Shown: positions 36,786-49,000 of the stretch, in pieces
Layout: each line of letters begins with the position of its first letter
Position numbering within the stretch: position 1 is the first letter of the stretch
From: Paraspadella gotoi
Lineage: Eukaryota > Chaetognatha
Direction: 5' to 3'
DNA: 64,000 nucleotides
Assembly (NCBI GenBank): GCA_051294375.1
Contig: JBJCIZ010000028.1
Span: forward strand, 744,437 to 808,436
Translations under genes and position numbers: made by a program
The notes under the pieces: model-generated
Database searches by the model: none
The model's input: the letters and a program-made list of their open reading frames with translations, nothing else
What the model was told of the DNA's origin: nothing

Positions 36786-39698
36786 GTGGATTTTATTACA
36801 TTACCGTCATTTTTATCGTCGTCGTCGCTTCCATCATCCAAAGGCCCCACCCGCGTGGTCCACATCCGCAACGTGGCCAACACCGTGGCCGAGATGGAGA
36901 TCATCCAACTGGCGTTGCCCTTCGGCAAAGTCACCAACGTTCTCCTCCTCAAGAACAAGAGTCAGGCCTTTCTCGAGTTCGCCGACGTCCAGGCCGCCGT
37001 CACCATGGTCAACTTTTACAATTCGGAGAGCGTTCAGCCCACGCTGGGGGTGAGTCGAGGGGCGGGGACTTAATTATACTCTAGATTGTCGGAGGTTCAG
37101 GGACTGGGGTGGGAATAGGAAGATGTGTTGAGAAAAGAGAGTATCGATGTGCCTGAAGCGGGGGAGCGCGTCGTAGGTCTTCCAAGCCTCTTGCACCATG
37201 CGTTAGATACCATCGGGAGATGCAGTCGGCGAGTTATGGCTGCTGTAGTGACTAACCACCAGAGAAAAGTCCCCTCATTACTATGTGTGAATCTTCGAGT
37301 TCGTTGTTTGTATATTATACAAACAACGATCTCCAAGATTATGTATATATTAAACCGAAGAGTTCTTCATTCATTGGCATACATTTACTTACATTTACAT
37401 ACATTTACATTTAAAAAAGCGCATCTGCGAACGGACATCATTCATAGTTTTCCCCTTTTTCCAATGTATCATATTGCATTCAGGTCGAGCCGTCTTCATA
37501 CAACACTCTCAGCACAAGGAGCTCCACACGTCCGGAACTCACTCCAACGCCAACGCGCCAGACTCAGGCGGCCATCCAGGCCGCGCAGGCAGTCGCCGGC
37601 GGCGGATCCGGCAAAGGGGAGAAAGTCGGCAACGATCCATCGCCGGGTACGAATCATTGATATAGTTAAAATAATTCATCTTCATATTTAATTCATCAAA
37701 TTTCCCCTCTTCATTCAGTCCTCCGCTGTGATCGTAGAGAACATGCTGTACCCCATCACCCTCGAGACTCTGCTGTTTGATCTTCAAAAAGTACGGACCG
37801 ATCCAGAAGATCGTCACCTTCACGAAGAACAACACCTTCCAGTCGCTCATCAGTACGAGACGTCAAGAGCGCCGAGGTGGCCAAGGTCGCCCTCAACGGA
37901 CAGAACATTTACAACGGGTGAGAAGGCCAATGTTGTAAACTTTTTTAATTTAGTAAATTAGTAATTATAATTTAGTAATTTACCAACAGTAAGACGTATT
38001 AAAGATTCAGCTAATCTGAAAGCCGCTAGTTTTCTAACTCTCAAGGGATATTGCTTAATTGTGTTCGTTCATAATGTTAGAAAAAACCAGATACGATCGA
38101 CATATGTATTCCATATGAAATTGAATTGAGCGCTGATATTTTAATCTTTATGTTGGTTATCACTACGTGTATGCCCTCGACCATCTTTGACACAAAAAAC
38201 CTCCACTCTTTCGTACCAGCTGTTGCCATCTCCGCGTCGATTTTTCCAAGATGACGAACCTCAGCGTGAAGTTCAACAACGACAAGAGTCGCGACTTCAC
38301 GAATCCCTCGCTTCCGACGGGCGATATGCCCGTCTCGGCGCCGGGCGCGGTCGCCGGCGGCGGCGGGCCAAAGAACGGGCCGGGGATTCTGGCGCCTAGT
38401 CCCTTTTCTTTTCGCCAGGGTGGAGAGTTTGGATTTGAAATAAAATAAACCCAAAGATAAAAAAAAAAAAAAATTATTAACTTCTTTTCGTCCCCAGTTA
38501 CGGCGGTCCCAAAATGGATGCCTCCAACGGGCCCTCCTCCCAATTTCGGCCCCAACATGAAAGGCGGTTTCCCGCCTGGACCCCCGAACAGCCTTCATAG
38601 CGGCGGCCCCGGCGCGGGCCCCCTCGGCCGCGGCCCGCCGGTCCTCCGCAGCCGCCCCTGAATCCCCAATTGGCGGCGCTCATCCAATCCCTGGCCGCTC
38701 TCTCCGGCAACCCGCAACAGGCGGCGCCTGCTGACCTCACTGGGTCTGGGCGGCTTGCCGAGCGGAAACGCCGGGGCAATAATCCCGCCGCCGCCGCGGC
38801 GCAGGCCACGCTTCTGGCGCGTCTGGCCGGGCTGCAGGGCAACCCTATGGCCGGGATTCGGCGCCGCCGCGGCCGCCGCTGTGTCCCGCGCGGGCGACGG
38901 GCGGCTCCGGCTCCGTGCTGCTCGTCTCCAATCTTCCCGAAGGATCCCTGACGCCCGAAGATCTCTTTACACTCTTCGGCGTCTACGGAGACGTCGTCCG
39001 CCGTCAAGATTCTCTACAACAAGAAGGACAACCCTCATTCAGATGGCCGACGCCACGCAGGTGGAGGGAAAGGGCAGTGATGCCGAGTTTGTCGTCAGGA
39101 CAATGCTTAATTTTTTTAACGTTTGTGTTCAATTAATTATAAAAAAAAAAATACCGTCAAATCCATTTTCATTTTCCTCAGGCCCTCCAAGCGACTCAAT
39201 TTCTGGACAAGATCAAGTTGTGACGGAAAGCCGATCGAGTCACGCCTCCAAACACACGACGGTGCAGATGGCCGAAGGAGGCGCGCCGGATGGAGGCCTC
39301 ACCAAGGACTTTTCCAACTCTCTCCCTTCATCGCTTCAAGAAACCGGGTAAGTAAATCGGGGCTGGGTGAAATTCGAGCGGGGTAGTTGTGCTTTTTGGC
39401 AAAAACTTGTTGCTAACATCGAGACGGTTTCAATTTTATTGTCACTTCTTTTAACCCAGTTTTTGTAGGAAATTTTTCAAATCCGTGATAATGTTTGCGA
39501 CGGTGCCACTTTGCTTGAACCTCTCGTTATTAATTTTTCCCACGGTATTTGTTGAGTTAACTTCGCAGAATTATTGAAAGAAAGAATTCATGTCCTATGC
39601 AGTATGCAAATGAGTTTTTAGGGATTTTTTTTTAAATAATATTTTTTTTTTAAATAAAAAAGGCAGTATTCATGGAATCAGGTATCTCTCTCTTTTTT

Positions 39699-39723
39699 NN
39701 NNNNNNNNNNNNNNNNNNNNNNN
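39699..39723. other. Assembly gap (25 N)
   Basis: The gap separates the first PTBP copy, which ends in the intron before the last exon, from the second, which begins in the intron before the KRG exon. The sequence on the right of the gap repeats what lies about 4 kb to its left. Confidence 0.97.
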
Positions 39724-39736
39724 TTCCCACACACAG

Positions 39737-40087
39737 GATTCAAACGCGGTCGCGATCCCAGCGACGACTTCGCGCTTCAACTCGGTCAACTCGCCGCGCC
39801 CAAACTCCCTACCGTCAAGAGGCCGACCGGGTCTCTCTACGACGAAGCCATGTCCTACACCGGCGGGTTAGAGGGAGGAGGAGGAAGAGAGCTAGAAGAG
39901 AGGGAAAGAGAGCTAGAGAGAGGGAAAGAGAGCTAGAGAGAGGGAAGAGAGCTAGAGAGAGGGAAAGAGAGCTAGAGAGAGGAAAGAGAGTAGAGAGAGA
40001 GAAAGAGAGATAGTGAGAGAGAGGGAAGAGAGATAGAGAGAGAGATAGAGGGAGAGAGGGAAAGAAGATAGAGAGAGAGAGAGGGAT

Positions 40088-40119
<32 letters not shown>

Positions 40120-43100
40120 GGAAAGAGAGGAAAAGAATCTTTCACTCCAATCCCTTTCGTTCAACTCAGGCCGATGATGTCCAACAACGGACCCTCTCGT
40201 CTCTCGCCGACCAACAACAACGAGACCAACGACGTCTTCAAGAAAGACGTGATGGATCCGAGCGGCGGCGGCGACGGAATAGACGGTGAGAGAACATTGT
40301 CGTTTTGTTGTCGTTTTTATCGTCGTTGTTTTCGTCATCTTTGTTTTTATTGAAGAGACCGAAATAATTGTTACGAGTTAGTGACTGAACCCTTTGATTA
40401 GGCAGTCCCTGAGCTTCGGATCAGGTTGTTACACCGTGTTACAGGCGGGTTAAGCGGGTTAGAACCCAGGACCTTTAGGTTGGGAGGCGTATGACTTTCC
40501 TCCCGCACCAATGGTCGCTGATGAACGGTTGGTGGATTTTATTTCATTTCCGTCATTTTTATCGTCGTCGTCGCTTCCATCATCCAAAGGCCCCACCCGC
40601 GTGGTCCACATCCGCAACGTGGCCAACATCGTGGCCGAGATGGAGATCATCCAACTGGCGTTGCCCTTCGGCAAAGTCACCAACGTTCTCCTCCTCAAGA
40701 ACAAGAGTCAGGCCTTTCTCGAGTTCGCCGACGTCCAGGCCGCCGTCACCATGGTCAACTTTTACAATTCGGAGAGCGTTCAGCCCACGCTGGGGGGTGA
40801 GTCGAGGGGCGGGGACTTAAATATACTCTAGATTGTCGGAGGTTCAGGGACTGGGGTGGGAATAGGAAGATGTGTTGAGAAAAGAGGTATCGATGTGCCT
40901 GAAGCGGGGGAGCGCGTCGTAGGTCTTCCAAGCCTTTGCACCATGCGTTGAGATACCATCGGGAGATGCAGTCGACGAGTTAAGGCTGCTGTAGTGACTA
41001 ACCACCAGAGAAAAGTCCCCTCATTACTATGTGTGAATCTTCGAGTTCGTTGTTTGTATATTATACAAACAACGATCTCCAAGATTATGTATATATTAGA
41101 ACCGAAGAGTTCTTTATTCATTGGCATACATTTACTTACATTTACATACATTTACATTTAAAAAAGCGCATCTGCGAACGGACATCATTCTTAGTTTTCC
41201 CCTTTTTCCAATGTATCATATTGCATTCAGGTCGAGCCGTCTTCATACAACACTCTCAGCACAAGGAGCTCCACACGTCCGGAACTCACTCCAACGCCAA
41301 CGCGCAGACTCAGGCGGCCATCCAGGCCGCGCAGGCAGTCGCCGGCGGCGGATCCGGCAAAGGGGAGAAAGTCGGCAACGATCCATCGCCGGGTACGAAT
41401 CATTGATATAGTTAAAATAATTCATCGTTCATATTTAATTCATCAAATTTCCCCCTCTTCATTCAGTCCTCCGCGTGATCGTAGAGAACATGCTGTACCC
41501 CATCACCCTCGAGACTCTGCTGTTGATCTTCAAAAAGTACGGACCGATCCAGAAGATCGTCACCTTCACGAAGAACAACACCTTCCAGTCGCTCATCCAG
41601 TACGAGACGATCAAGAGCGCCGAGGTGGCCAAGGTCGCCCTCAACGGACAGAACATTTACAACGGGTGAGAAGGCCAATGTTGTAAACTTTTTTAATTTA
41701 GTAAATTAGTAATTATAATTTAGTAATTTACCAACAGTAAGACGTATTAAAGATTCAGCTAATCTGAAAGCCGCTATTTTTCTAACTCTCAAGGGAATAT
41801 TGCTTAATTGTGTTCGTTCATAATGTAAGAAAAACCCGATACGATCGACCATATGTATTCCATATGAAATTGAATTGAGCGCTGATATTTTAATCTTTAT
41901 GTTGGTTTAATCACTACGTGTATGCCCTCGACCATCTTTGACACAAAAACCCTCCACTCTTTCGTACCAGCTGTTGCCATCTCCGCGTCGATTTTTCCAA
42001 GATGACGAACCTCAGCGTGAAGTTCAACAACGACAAGAGTCGCGACTTCACGAATCCCTCGCTTCCGACGGGCGATATGCCCGTCTCGGCGCCGGGCGCG
42101 GTCGCCGGCGGCGGCGGGCCAAAGAACGGGCCGGGCATTCTGGCGCCTAGTCCCTTTTCTTCTCCGCCAGGGTGAGAGATTTGGATTTGAAATAAAATAA
42201 ACCCAAAGATAAAAAAAAAAAAAATTATTAACTTCTTTTCGTCCCCAGTTACGGCGGTCCCAAAATGGATGCTCCAACGGGCCCTCCTCCCAATTTCGGC
42301 CCCAACATGAAAGGCGGTTTCCCGCCTGGACCCCCGAACAGCCTTCATAGCGGCGGCCCCGGCGCGGGCCCCTCGGCCGCGGCCCGCCGGTCCTCCGCAG
42401 CCGCCCCTGAATCCCCAATTGGCGGCGCTCATCCAATCCCTGGCCGCTCTCTCCGGCAACCCGCAACAGGCGGCCCTGCTGACCTCACTGGGTCTGGGCG
42501 GCTTGCCGAGCGGAAACGCCGGCGGCAATAATCCCGCCGCCGCCGCGGCGCAGGCCACGCTCCTGGCGCGTCTGGCCGGGCTGCAGGGCAACCCTATGGC
42601 CGGGATTGGCGCCGCCGCGGCCGCCGCTGGTCCCGGCGCGGCGACGGGCGGCTCCGGCTCCGTGCTGCTCGTCTCCAATCTTCCCGAAGGATCCCTGACG
42701 CCCGAAGATCTCTTTACACTCTTCGGCGTCTACGGAGACGTCGTCCGCGTCAAGATTCTCTACAACAAGAAGGACAACGCCCTCATTCAGATGGCCGACG
42801 CCACGCAGGTTGGAGGGAAAGGGCAGTGATGCCGAGTTTGTCGTCAGGACAATGCTTAATTTTTTTAACGTTTGGGTTAATTAATTATAAAAAAAAAAAT
42901 ACCGTCAAATCCATTTTCATTTTCCTCAGGCCCTCCAAGCGACTCAATTTCTGGACAAGATCAAGTTGTACGGAAAGCCGATCCGAGTCACGGCCTCCAA
43001 ACACACGACGGTGCAGATGCCGAAGGAGGGCGCGCCGGATGGAGGCCTCACCAAGGACTTTTCCAACTCTCCCCTTCATCGCTTCAAGAAACCGGGTAAG

Positions 43101-43811
43101 TAAAATCGAGGGCTGGGTGAAATTCGAGGCGGGGTAGTTGTGCTTTTGGCCAAAACTTGTTGCTGACGTCGAGACGGTTCAATTTTTATGTTACTTCTTT
43201 AACCCAGTTTTTGTAGGAAATTATTTCAAATCTAGCAATTTTTTCTTTTTTCTTTCATCCGTGATAAATGTTTGCGACGATGCCACTTTGCTTGAACCTC
43301 TCGTTATTAATTTTTTTTTTTCCCACGGTATTTGTTGAGTTAACTTCGCAGAATTATTTGAAAGAAAGTAATTCATGTCCTATGCAGTATGCAAATGAGT
43401 TTTTAGGGACTTTTTTTTAAATAATATTTTTTTTTAATAAAAAAGGCAGTAATCATGTGAATCGTATTCCATAGGATTGATTTATCACCCGATCCATCAC
43501 GCCTTCCCACCCCCTTGCCCCCACCATTTCCCGCAGGCTCCAAGAACTACTCGAACGTCTTCGCCCCCTCCGCGACTCTCCACCTCTCCAACATCCCGCC
43601 CAACACCTCCGAGGAAACCCTCGTCGACGCCTTCAAAGAGTTCGGCGCCGTCAACGCCTTTAAGTTTTTCCCCAAGGATCACAAGATGGCGCTCATCGGT
43701 CTGGACAGCGTGGAGGAGGCTGTCGTGGCCCTCATCAAGATGCACAACTACCAGTTGGCCGAGTCTTCCCATCTCAGGGTCTCCTTCTCAAAATCCAACA
43801 TCCAGATGTGA
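39737..43811 (+). CDS. PTBP1: Polypyrimidine tract-binding protein (PTBP/hephaestus type), second copy with complete 3' end
   Basis: Exons 39737-39866, 40170-40285, 40590-40796, 41231-41392, 41467-41665, 41971-42171, 42249-42808, 42930-43095 and 43537-43811 encode the four RRMs of PTB. RRM1 has [11 protein letters not shown] and [24 protein letters not shown]2 has [19 protein letters not shown] and ITFTKNN-type text. The [20 protein letters not shown] block follows. RRM3 has [19 protein letters not shown] and [21 protein letters not shown]4 has [18 protein letters not shown] and [11 protein letters not shown] at the stop. PTB binds CU-rich RNA and represses exon inclusion in the nucleus. Exon 42249-42808 changes frame between about 42355 and 42400. 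Restoring one C and one G in homopolymers would give a smooth Pro-rich linker, so this break is probably a sequence error. The 5' exons are at 34379-35293. Confidence 0.93.
40400..40525 (-). mobile_element. tRNA-derived SINE fragment (family A), second-copy equivalent
   Basis: This is the same insertion as 36658-36785, in the same intron position, so it predates the split of the two PTBP blocks. The B box reads GGTTCTAACCC on the minus strand. Confidence 0.65.
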
Positions 43812-44097
43812 AGAGAGAAAAAGGAAGGGGGGAGCGACGGGGGTAGGGTGGTGTAGGGTGGGTGGGAGATGAAGACTGAATTTGAAAAATGGAGTGAAAC
43901 GTTTTGTGTTATCTATTGGTTCCCCATCCCCCTCTATCCTCTACCACCACCCCCGCCCAATCATCCTCTCTCTCTCTTTCTCACCCTTTCTCTCTCCTTC
44001 GCTCCGCCCGTCGTCTCTCACGTCTTCATTTTTTGGCGTGAATTCTCTCTCTTTTTCTCTCATTTTCTCTCTCTCTCTCTTTCTCTTTCTCTCTCTT

Positions 44098-44163
<66 letters not shown>

Positions 44164-45773
44164 ACTAACGATGCGATATATTTCTTTATACTTAACACTG
44201 CCCTCTTCCAATACTCTCGAATTGTAAGATGAGAAAACGTGTTCGTATTTGAAATTTCCTCTTTCGGTTATTCTTTATTTCCCCCTCCCTCACCCCGTTT
44301 TACTCAAGCGAAATAAAAAAAAAACTGTGATGTTTAGAAAGGGAAAAGAAAAAAAAAACCCATTGTTATATAACGTTATATAACGTTTTAACATTGTTAC
44401 GTAACGTTTTAAGAAGTCATTGTTATTATTTTTTACAACAACAACAACAAAAAAAACTTCATTCGTTAGTCGTTTTCACGCGAGACAGTTCAATCTTTCT
44501 CTCTATCTTCTTCCTAGTTAAATTTTTGTTGATAGTTAGATTTTTTTTCGCAAATCGATTCTTTGTTATGAGAAGAAAACAAAATTTGATCCTCTCCTCT
44601 CCTATTCTATCCCCTTCTATCCCATTCTATCCCATTCTCCTCCCAACTACTAGATTTTTTCCATTTATTATTGCGGTGTGTGGCCCTGTGCTTTTTTTTT
44701 TCTTTGTTCGTTTCGTGCCTTATATTAACTTTTTTTTTACAAATTGTTTCACCCTGTATCGGATTTTCTTTCTCCTATTAATCACTTCGTAACCGTCGTC
44801 GACGGATCAAAAAAAAAAAAAATACTTTGATCCTTCGGAGCTTTTTTTTTCTTCGTTTGGGATTTTTCAATATCGATCATTTATAAATATATATACAAAG
44901 GAATATTAATTATCCAATATTCAAGCGCAGCTCAAGGTGCAGGCTTAATACTAATGAATAAAAAAAAATTAATTATAAATCGCATCCCTGTAATGTGTAC
45001 ATTTTCCTTTTTTTTTCCCAAAGGTTAAAATTTTGGTTTTAACCAAGTTTTTCCCCACTTATTCTACCCGCGTGTTTCTTTTAAATCCTTTTTTTTTCGG
45101 TCCGCTTTCAAAAAAACAATACCTTTTCGCTCTATTAACTGTCTATCAAATTTACGGATTTTATATTTCGTGTGCTTTTGATTTATTTCATTTCTCGATT
45201 CGAAGATTTTTTTTTGTTAGGAGTTCGTCCCTCGATTTCGGGCGAAGGAGACGAAAAGAAGAGAGACTTACGTTTCGTCTCTCAATTTTCAAGTCGCGTT
45301 TCATTTCCTTTTATATTCAAAAAGTCGAAAATCGCGAGACGTATTCTTATAAAAAAAAAATTTCCTCGACGATAAAATCCAGCTTCTTCTGTATGTCGAA
45401 TCGTTCAGTAACGCGCCGTTGTCATGGAAACGGTTGTAATCTTTTTATTTTTCACCTTAATTTTCCTAATTTCCCCACAAGTCGCTAAAAAAAAACCGTA
45501 TCCACATTTTAAAAGTACGTCTTTCTCAAAAAAAAAAGTGCCTTTGACTACTATTTTTTTTCTCCCCTTTCTCCCTTTTTACTCCTCTTCCAATATATAT
45601 TTCACATACAAGGAGCATCCAAGAGTGTATAAAGATTCATATATATTTTTTCTTGTTTCTTTGTTAGTTTCATTCCCGCGATTAGAACCTTTTTTTTCCC
45701 GCCGTGAAAAAAAAATTAAAAACTATTTGAGAAAGAGAGAGAGAAAATCATTTTCGAGTTTGAGACGTAAACG
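43812..45773 (+). other. PTBP 3' UTR and LMAN2 5' region
   Basis: This 2 kb spacer contains (CTCT)n and (TTTC)n microsatellites at about 44045-44162 and many A/T homopolymers. No gene is supported. The last 50 bases before 45774 are probably LMAN2 5' UTR. Confidence 0.4.
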
Positions 45774-46035
45774 ATGCGACGAATTAACGGAATCGTCGCG
45801 GCGACGATCTTCGTGGTCGTCTTCGTCCTGGCGCCGGCGCCGGCCGAATCGGGCGATCGATCCTTCTACCAAAAGCGCGAACACTCCCTCGCCAAACCTT
45901 ACAACTCTCTCAGCGGATTCGGCGCCGGCGCCACCACGTGGGACTTTGGCGGCGACGCGATGGTCACGCCCAATCACGTCCGGTTGACCGGAGAGAAGAA
46001 GGGAGAGAAAGGGTATTTGTGGAACAGGTGGGCGG

Positions 46036-46066
<31 letters not shown>

Positions 46067-49000
46067 AGCAAGTGAGCGAGTTAGCGAAAGAAATTAACAT
46101 ATTCATCATAAATTCAATGATAGGGAAGCCAAAAACTCTTTGTCAAGATTATCTATATTGAAAATGTAAGCGGTATGGTAGTATTTCATACTCCGTGACT
46201 CGTCCGAGAATCAGCAGCACTTATGGCGCCGGAGGTAGCACGAGCTCCTCCCAACCCAAAGGACTCGGGTTCGCGCCCTGCTGATGCACACAGGAAAGCA
46301 CGGCACGATGGGGCGTCTAACCCACCACCGATCCAAAGTTCGGGACCTTGTGTGCAACGGACGGTGAACTGCTCGCGGCATCGTCTTCCACAGGGTTTAT
46401 AATTGTTATCATCTTGGAAAGATGATGATGATGATGCAAGAACGAAACGAATCTTTGGGTTAAGAAACTTAATTGATCTAGGTAGATGGTTCATGGATTT
46501 TTAGCCGTCACCGTCACAAAAACTTGTTTACAGAGAGGGATGGAGTCTTTTACCCACCATAGCCTGTCCATATTGAGGAGACAAAAAAGATTATTTATTG
46601 AATGAATGTATGGCAACGGGGAGACGTGTGTGATGCCTGGGGTGTGAGGAATCTCCCTACAGCTGTCGCTCATGGTTTTGGACCTGCAGTGACCACCCCA
46701 TGTCACTGACGTGTTTATGCCGTCTCCATCACACTTTAACCAGCGTGACCGTGAGGGGATCGAACCCGGAACTCACGGTTGGTGAATGAGTACTTAGCTG
46801 TCCAAGCCGATGGGACGAGCTGAGTTTCACCAAGCTATGCGGGAGGAGAATTTAGGATTCGCCACAAATTGATTATTTTATATTGGTTGTACAAATTTCA
46901 TATCAATTTCCCATCCGTATTTAAATAAGGATGGAAACAACTTTCAAAAACTGGGAAGTTCACCTCCACTTTCGCATCAAATCGGAAAAGTCGAAGAGCT
47001 ACGCCGCCGACGGCCTCGCCTTTTGGTACACCAAGGATCGGATGACGCCGGGCGACGTCTTCGGGTCTCAGAACAACTTCAAGGGTGAGAAAGAGAGAGA
47101 AAAGTGAAAGATGGAGACGAAACCAAAAATGCCTCCCCCGTTTTTTTGTCCTCCAGGTCTCGGAGTCTTCGTCGACACGTTCGCCAACGATTGGAACAAC
47201 GAGCACAAGTTCCCCCGCATCAGCGCCATGGTGTCGAGCGGCGAGGCCTCCTTCGATCACGACAAAGACGGGTTTTCGACTGTCCTGGGTTAGGGGGGGG
47301 AAGGAGCTCATTGTGGATTAGAGCGGAGTGAAAGTTACGTACGAAAATTCTAAATGTCAATTATGAACAACATACCATCAGTGAACATTAATTTGTAAAA
47401 ATAAATTAATTTTATATTCTTCAATTTTTGAAGTAGGCTATATTTATATATAGTACTATCCTTATAAAATTGAAAAGATTTTAAAATAGGCTTTTCTTAA
47501 TTTTGCTTGCAGATTTGAATTCCTCGTCAAACGTTGATAAAAGAAAATATAAATCATTTTTAAAAATTCTCTCATTAAGTAAGTTAAGAAGTAAAAAAAC
47601 TATATTTAATATATAAAATTTTATTTTTCAGCTTAAAATGTAGGTTTTTTTATATTTGAACAACTTAATGAAAGAATTTTTAAAAAAGTTGATTTCTGGG
47701 ACAGGCAGCTTTTTTATCTCAAGATGTATATTACTATCAGGAATACTGAGATTGAGAGAGAGTGAATAGGAAATGAAGGAAAAAGAATGTTTAGGTTCAG
47801 TTAATTGTTTAAAATAGAACTATTTATTAAATATAAATGTAGAAAATATTAACTTGAAAAATTATAAAAACTGTAATAGTAACTAACATTAACTAAAATC
47901 AATTTCATTTTAATACAAAAAAAATTTTTGTATTAAAAAATAAAAGGATAGATAAGAATAGATAAGAGATAGAAGGGAAATAATAAGACATAAAATTATA
48001 AAGAGAGCTCAACATAAAGATAGCCACCCCTACGTGGACAAATAAAAGGTAGTACCGATAAGAAATGGGTCATGAGAGGGGTCAAGTCAACCTCAGTTTC
48101 TTCTTTACCGACTAAACTGTTATATGTGGGTCACTGGGTCAGGTAATGTTTCCGTGAGGAACAGATCTAGTGCGACTCAATTTAACTTTAAATACCTGCC
48201 AGTTGCCCTCTTTTCAGGTAAGGTAGGGCCAGCCTGTCCATTAGGCCGGAACAGGTTGAAAACAGAAGTTCTCTCAAATAAAATAATGATAAAGTGACTG
48301 TTAGAGAATATGAAAATAAAAATAATTTTAAAAAATTATCTTATTAATAAGCGCACGGAAGCATTTAAAGATTATTTTATTACTATATAAAGTTAAAATT
48401 TTTTTTTGAAATTTTTTCAATTTTTTTTAATGGATTCTGATAGAGCTTTAAAAAGTTAGATAAAGGTTATTAATACAATTTTTAAAATTTTTTTGTTTTA
48501 TTGATAAAAATTTAAAAAACTATAAAATTCATCAATGATATGATGATGAAAGATTTTTTAACGTTTTTTCTGTTTTTAAACCAATTTCTTGTCAAAATTT
48601 TAAAAAATTGTACGTACTAACTTTCATTTACTTTTTCAAGCTCTATAGGAATCCGTTCTTAAAAACTAATTTTAAAAAAAAAAATAATTTTGTCATTTGT
48701 TATATATTAATAAATATTTAAAAGCTTCAATGCAACAACCCAATGAACTAATTCAAAAAGGTTGCATTGAAAATCGATTGAGTAATAGAAGGAAAAAAAA
48801 GGAATTTTTTTGAGAGAATTAAAAGTTATAAAAAGTGTTTCAATTTGGCCCGCCTTACTGTCCATGCTGATTTAAAATTTGGTTGCTACACAGGTGATTA
48901 GAGGCATTGGTTGCTTATTGCTTTTTCCAGAGGTCTCCCTCTGCTCGGCGAGTAGAGACGGGGGAGTCATTGTGCGAGCGTGGGTGGTCCGGGATCATCC

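Larger units (their letters stand above)
35724..39347 (+). pseudogene. PTBP1: PTBP middle exons, first copy, broken by indels
   Basis: This copy covers the KRG exon, RRM1, RRM2, the Pro/Ala linker and RRM3, ending after the KKPG exon (end 39347). It lacks the last exon. It is nearly identical to 39737-43095 but has many one- or two-base changes in homopolymers that break frame. Examples are AAACGGCGG for AAACGCGG at the start, GTCAGAGG for GTCAAGAGG, five instead of six G at the RRM1 exon end, and further breaks across RRM2 and RRM3. An N gap follows at 39699. Either it is an uncorrected overlapping contig end (most likely) or a decayed tandem copy. Its second intron carries a SINE missing from the other copy. 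Confidence 0.85.

Noticed and set aside
35724-43811. Two independent PTB genes or a single protein with extra RRMs
   Set aside because: Introns, exons and even a SINE are the same in both. The first copy lacks the last exon, has many indels and abuts an N gap, so one gene represented twice is the simpler reading.
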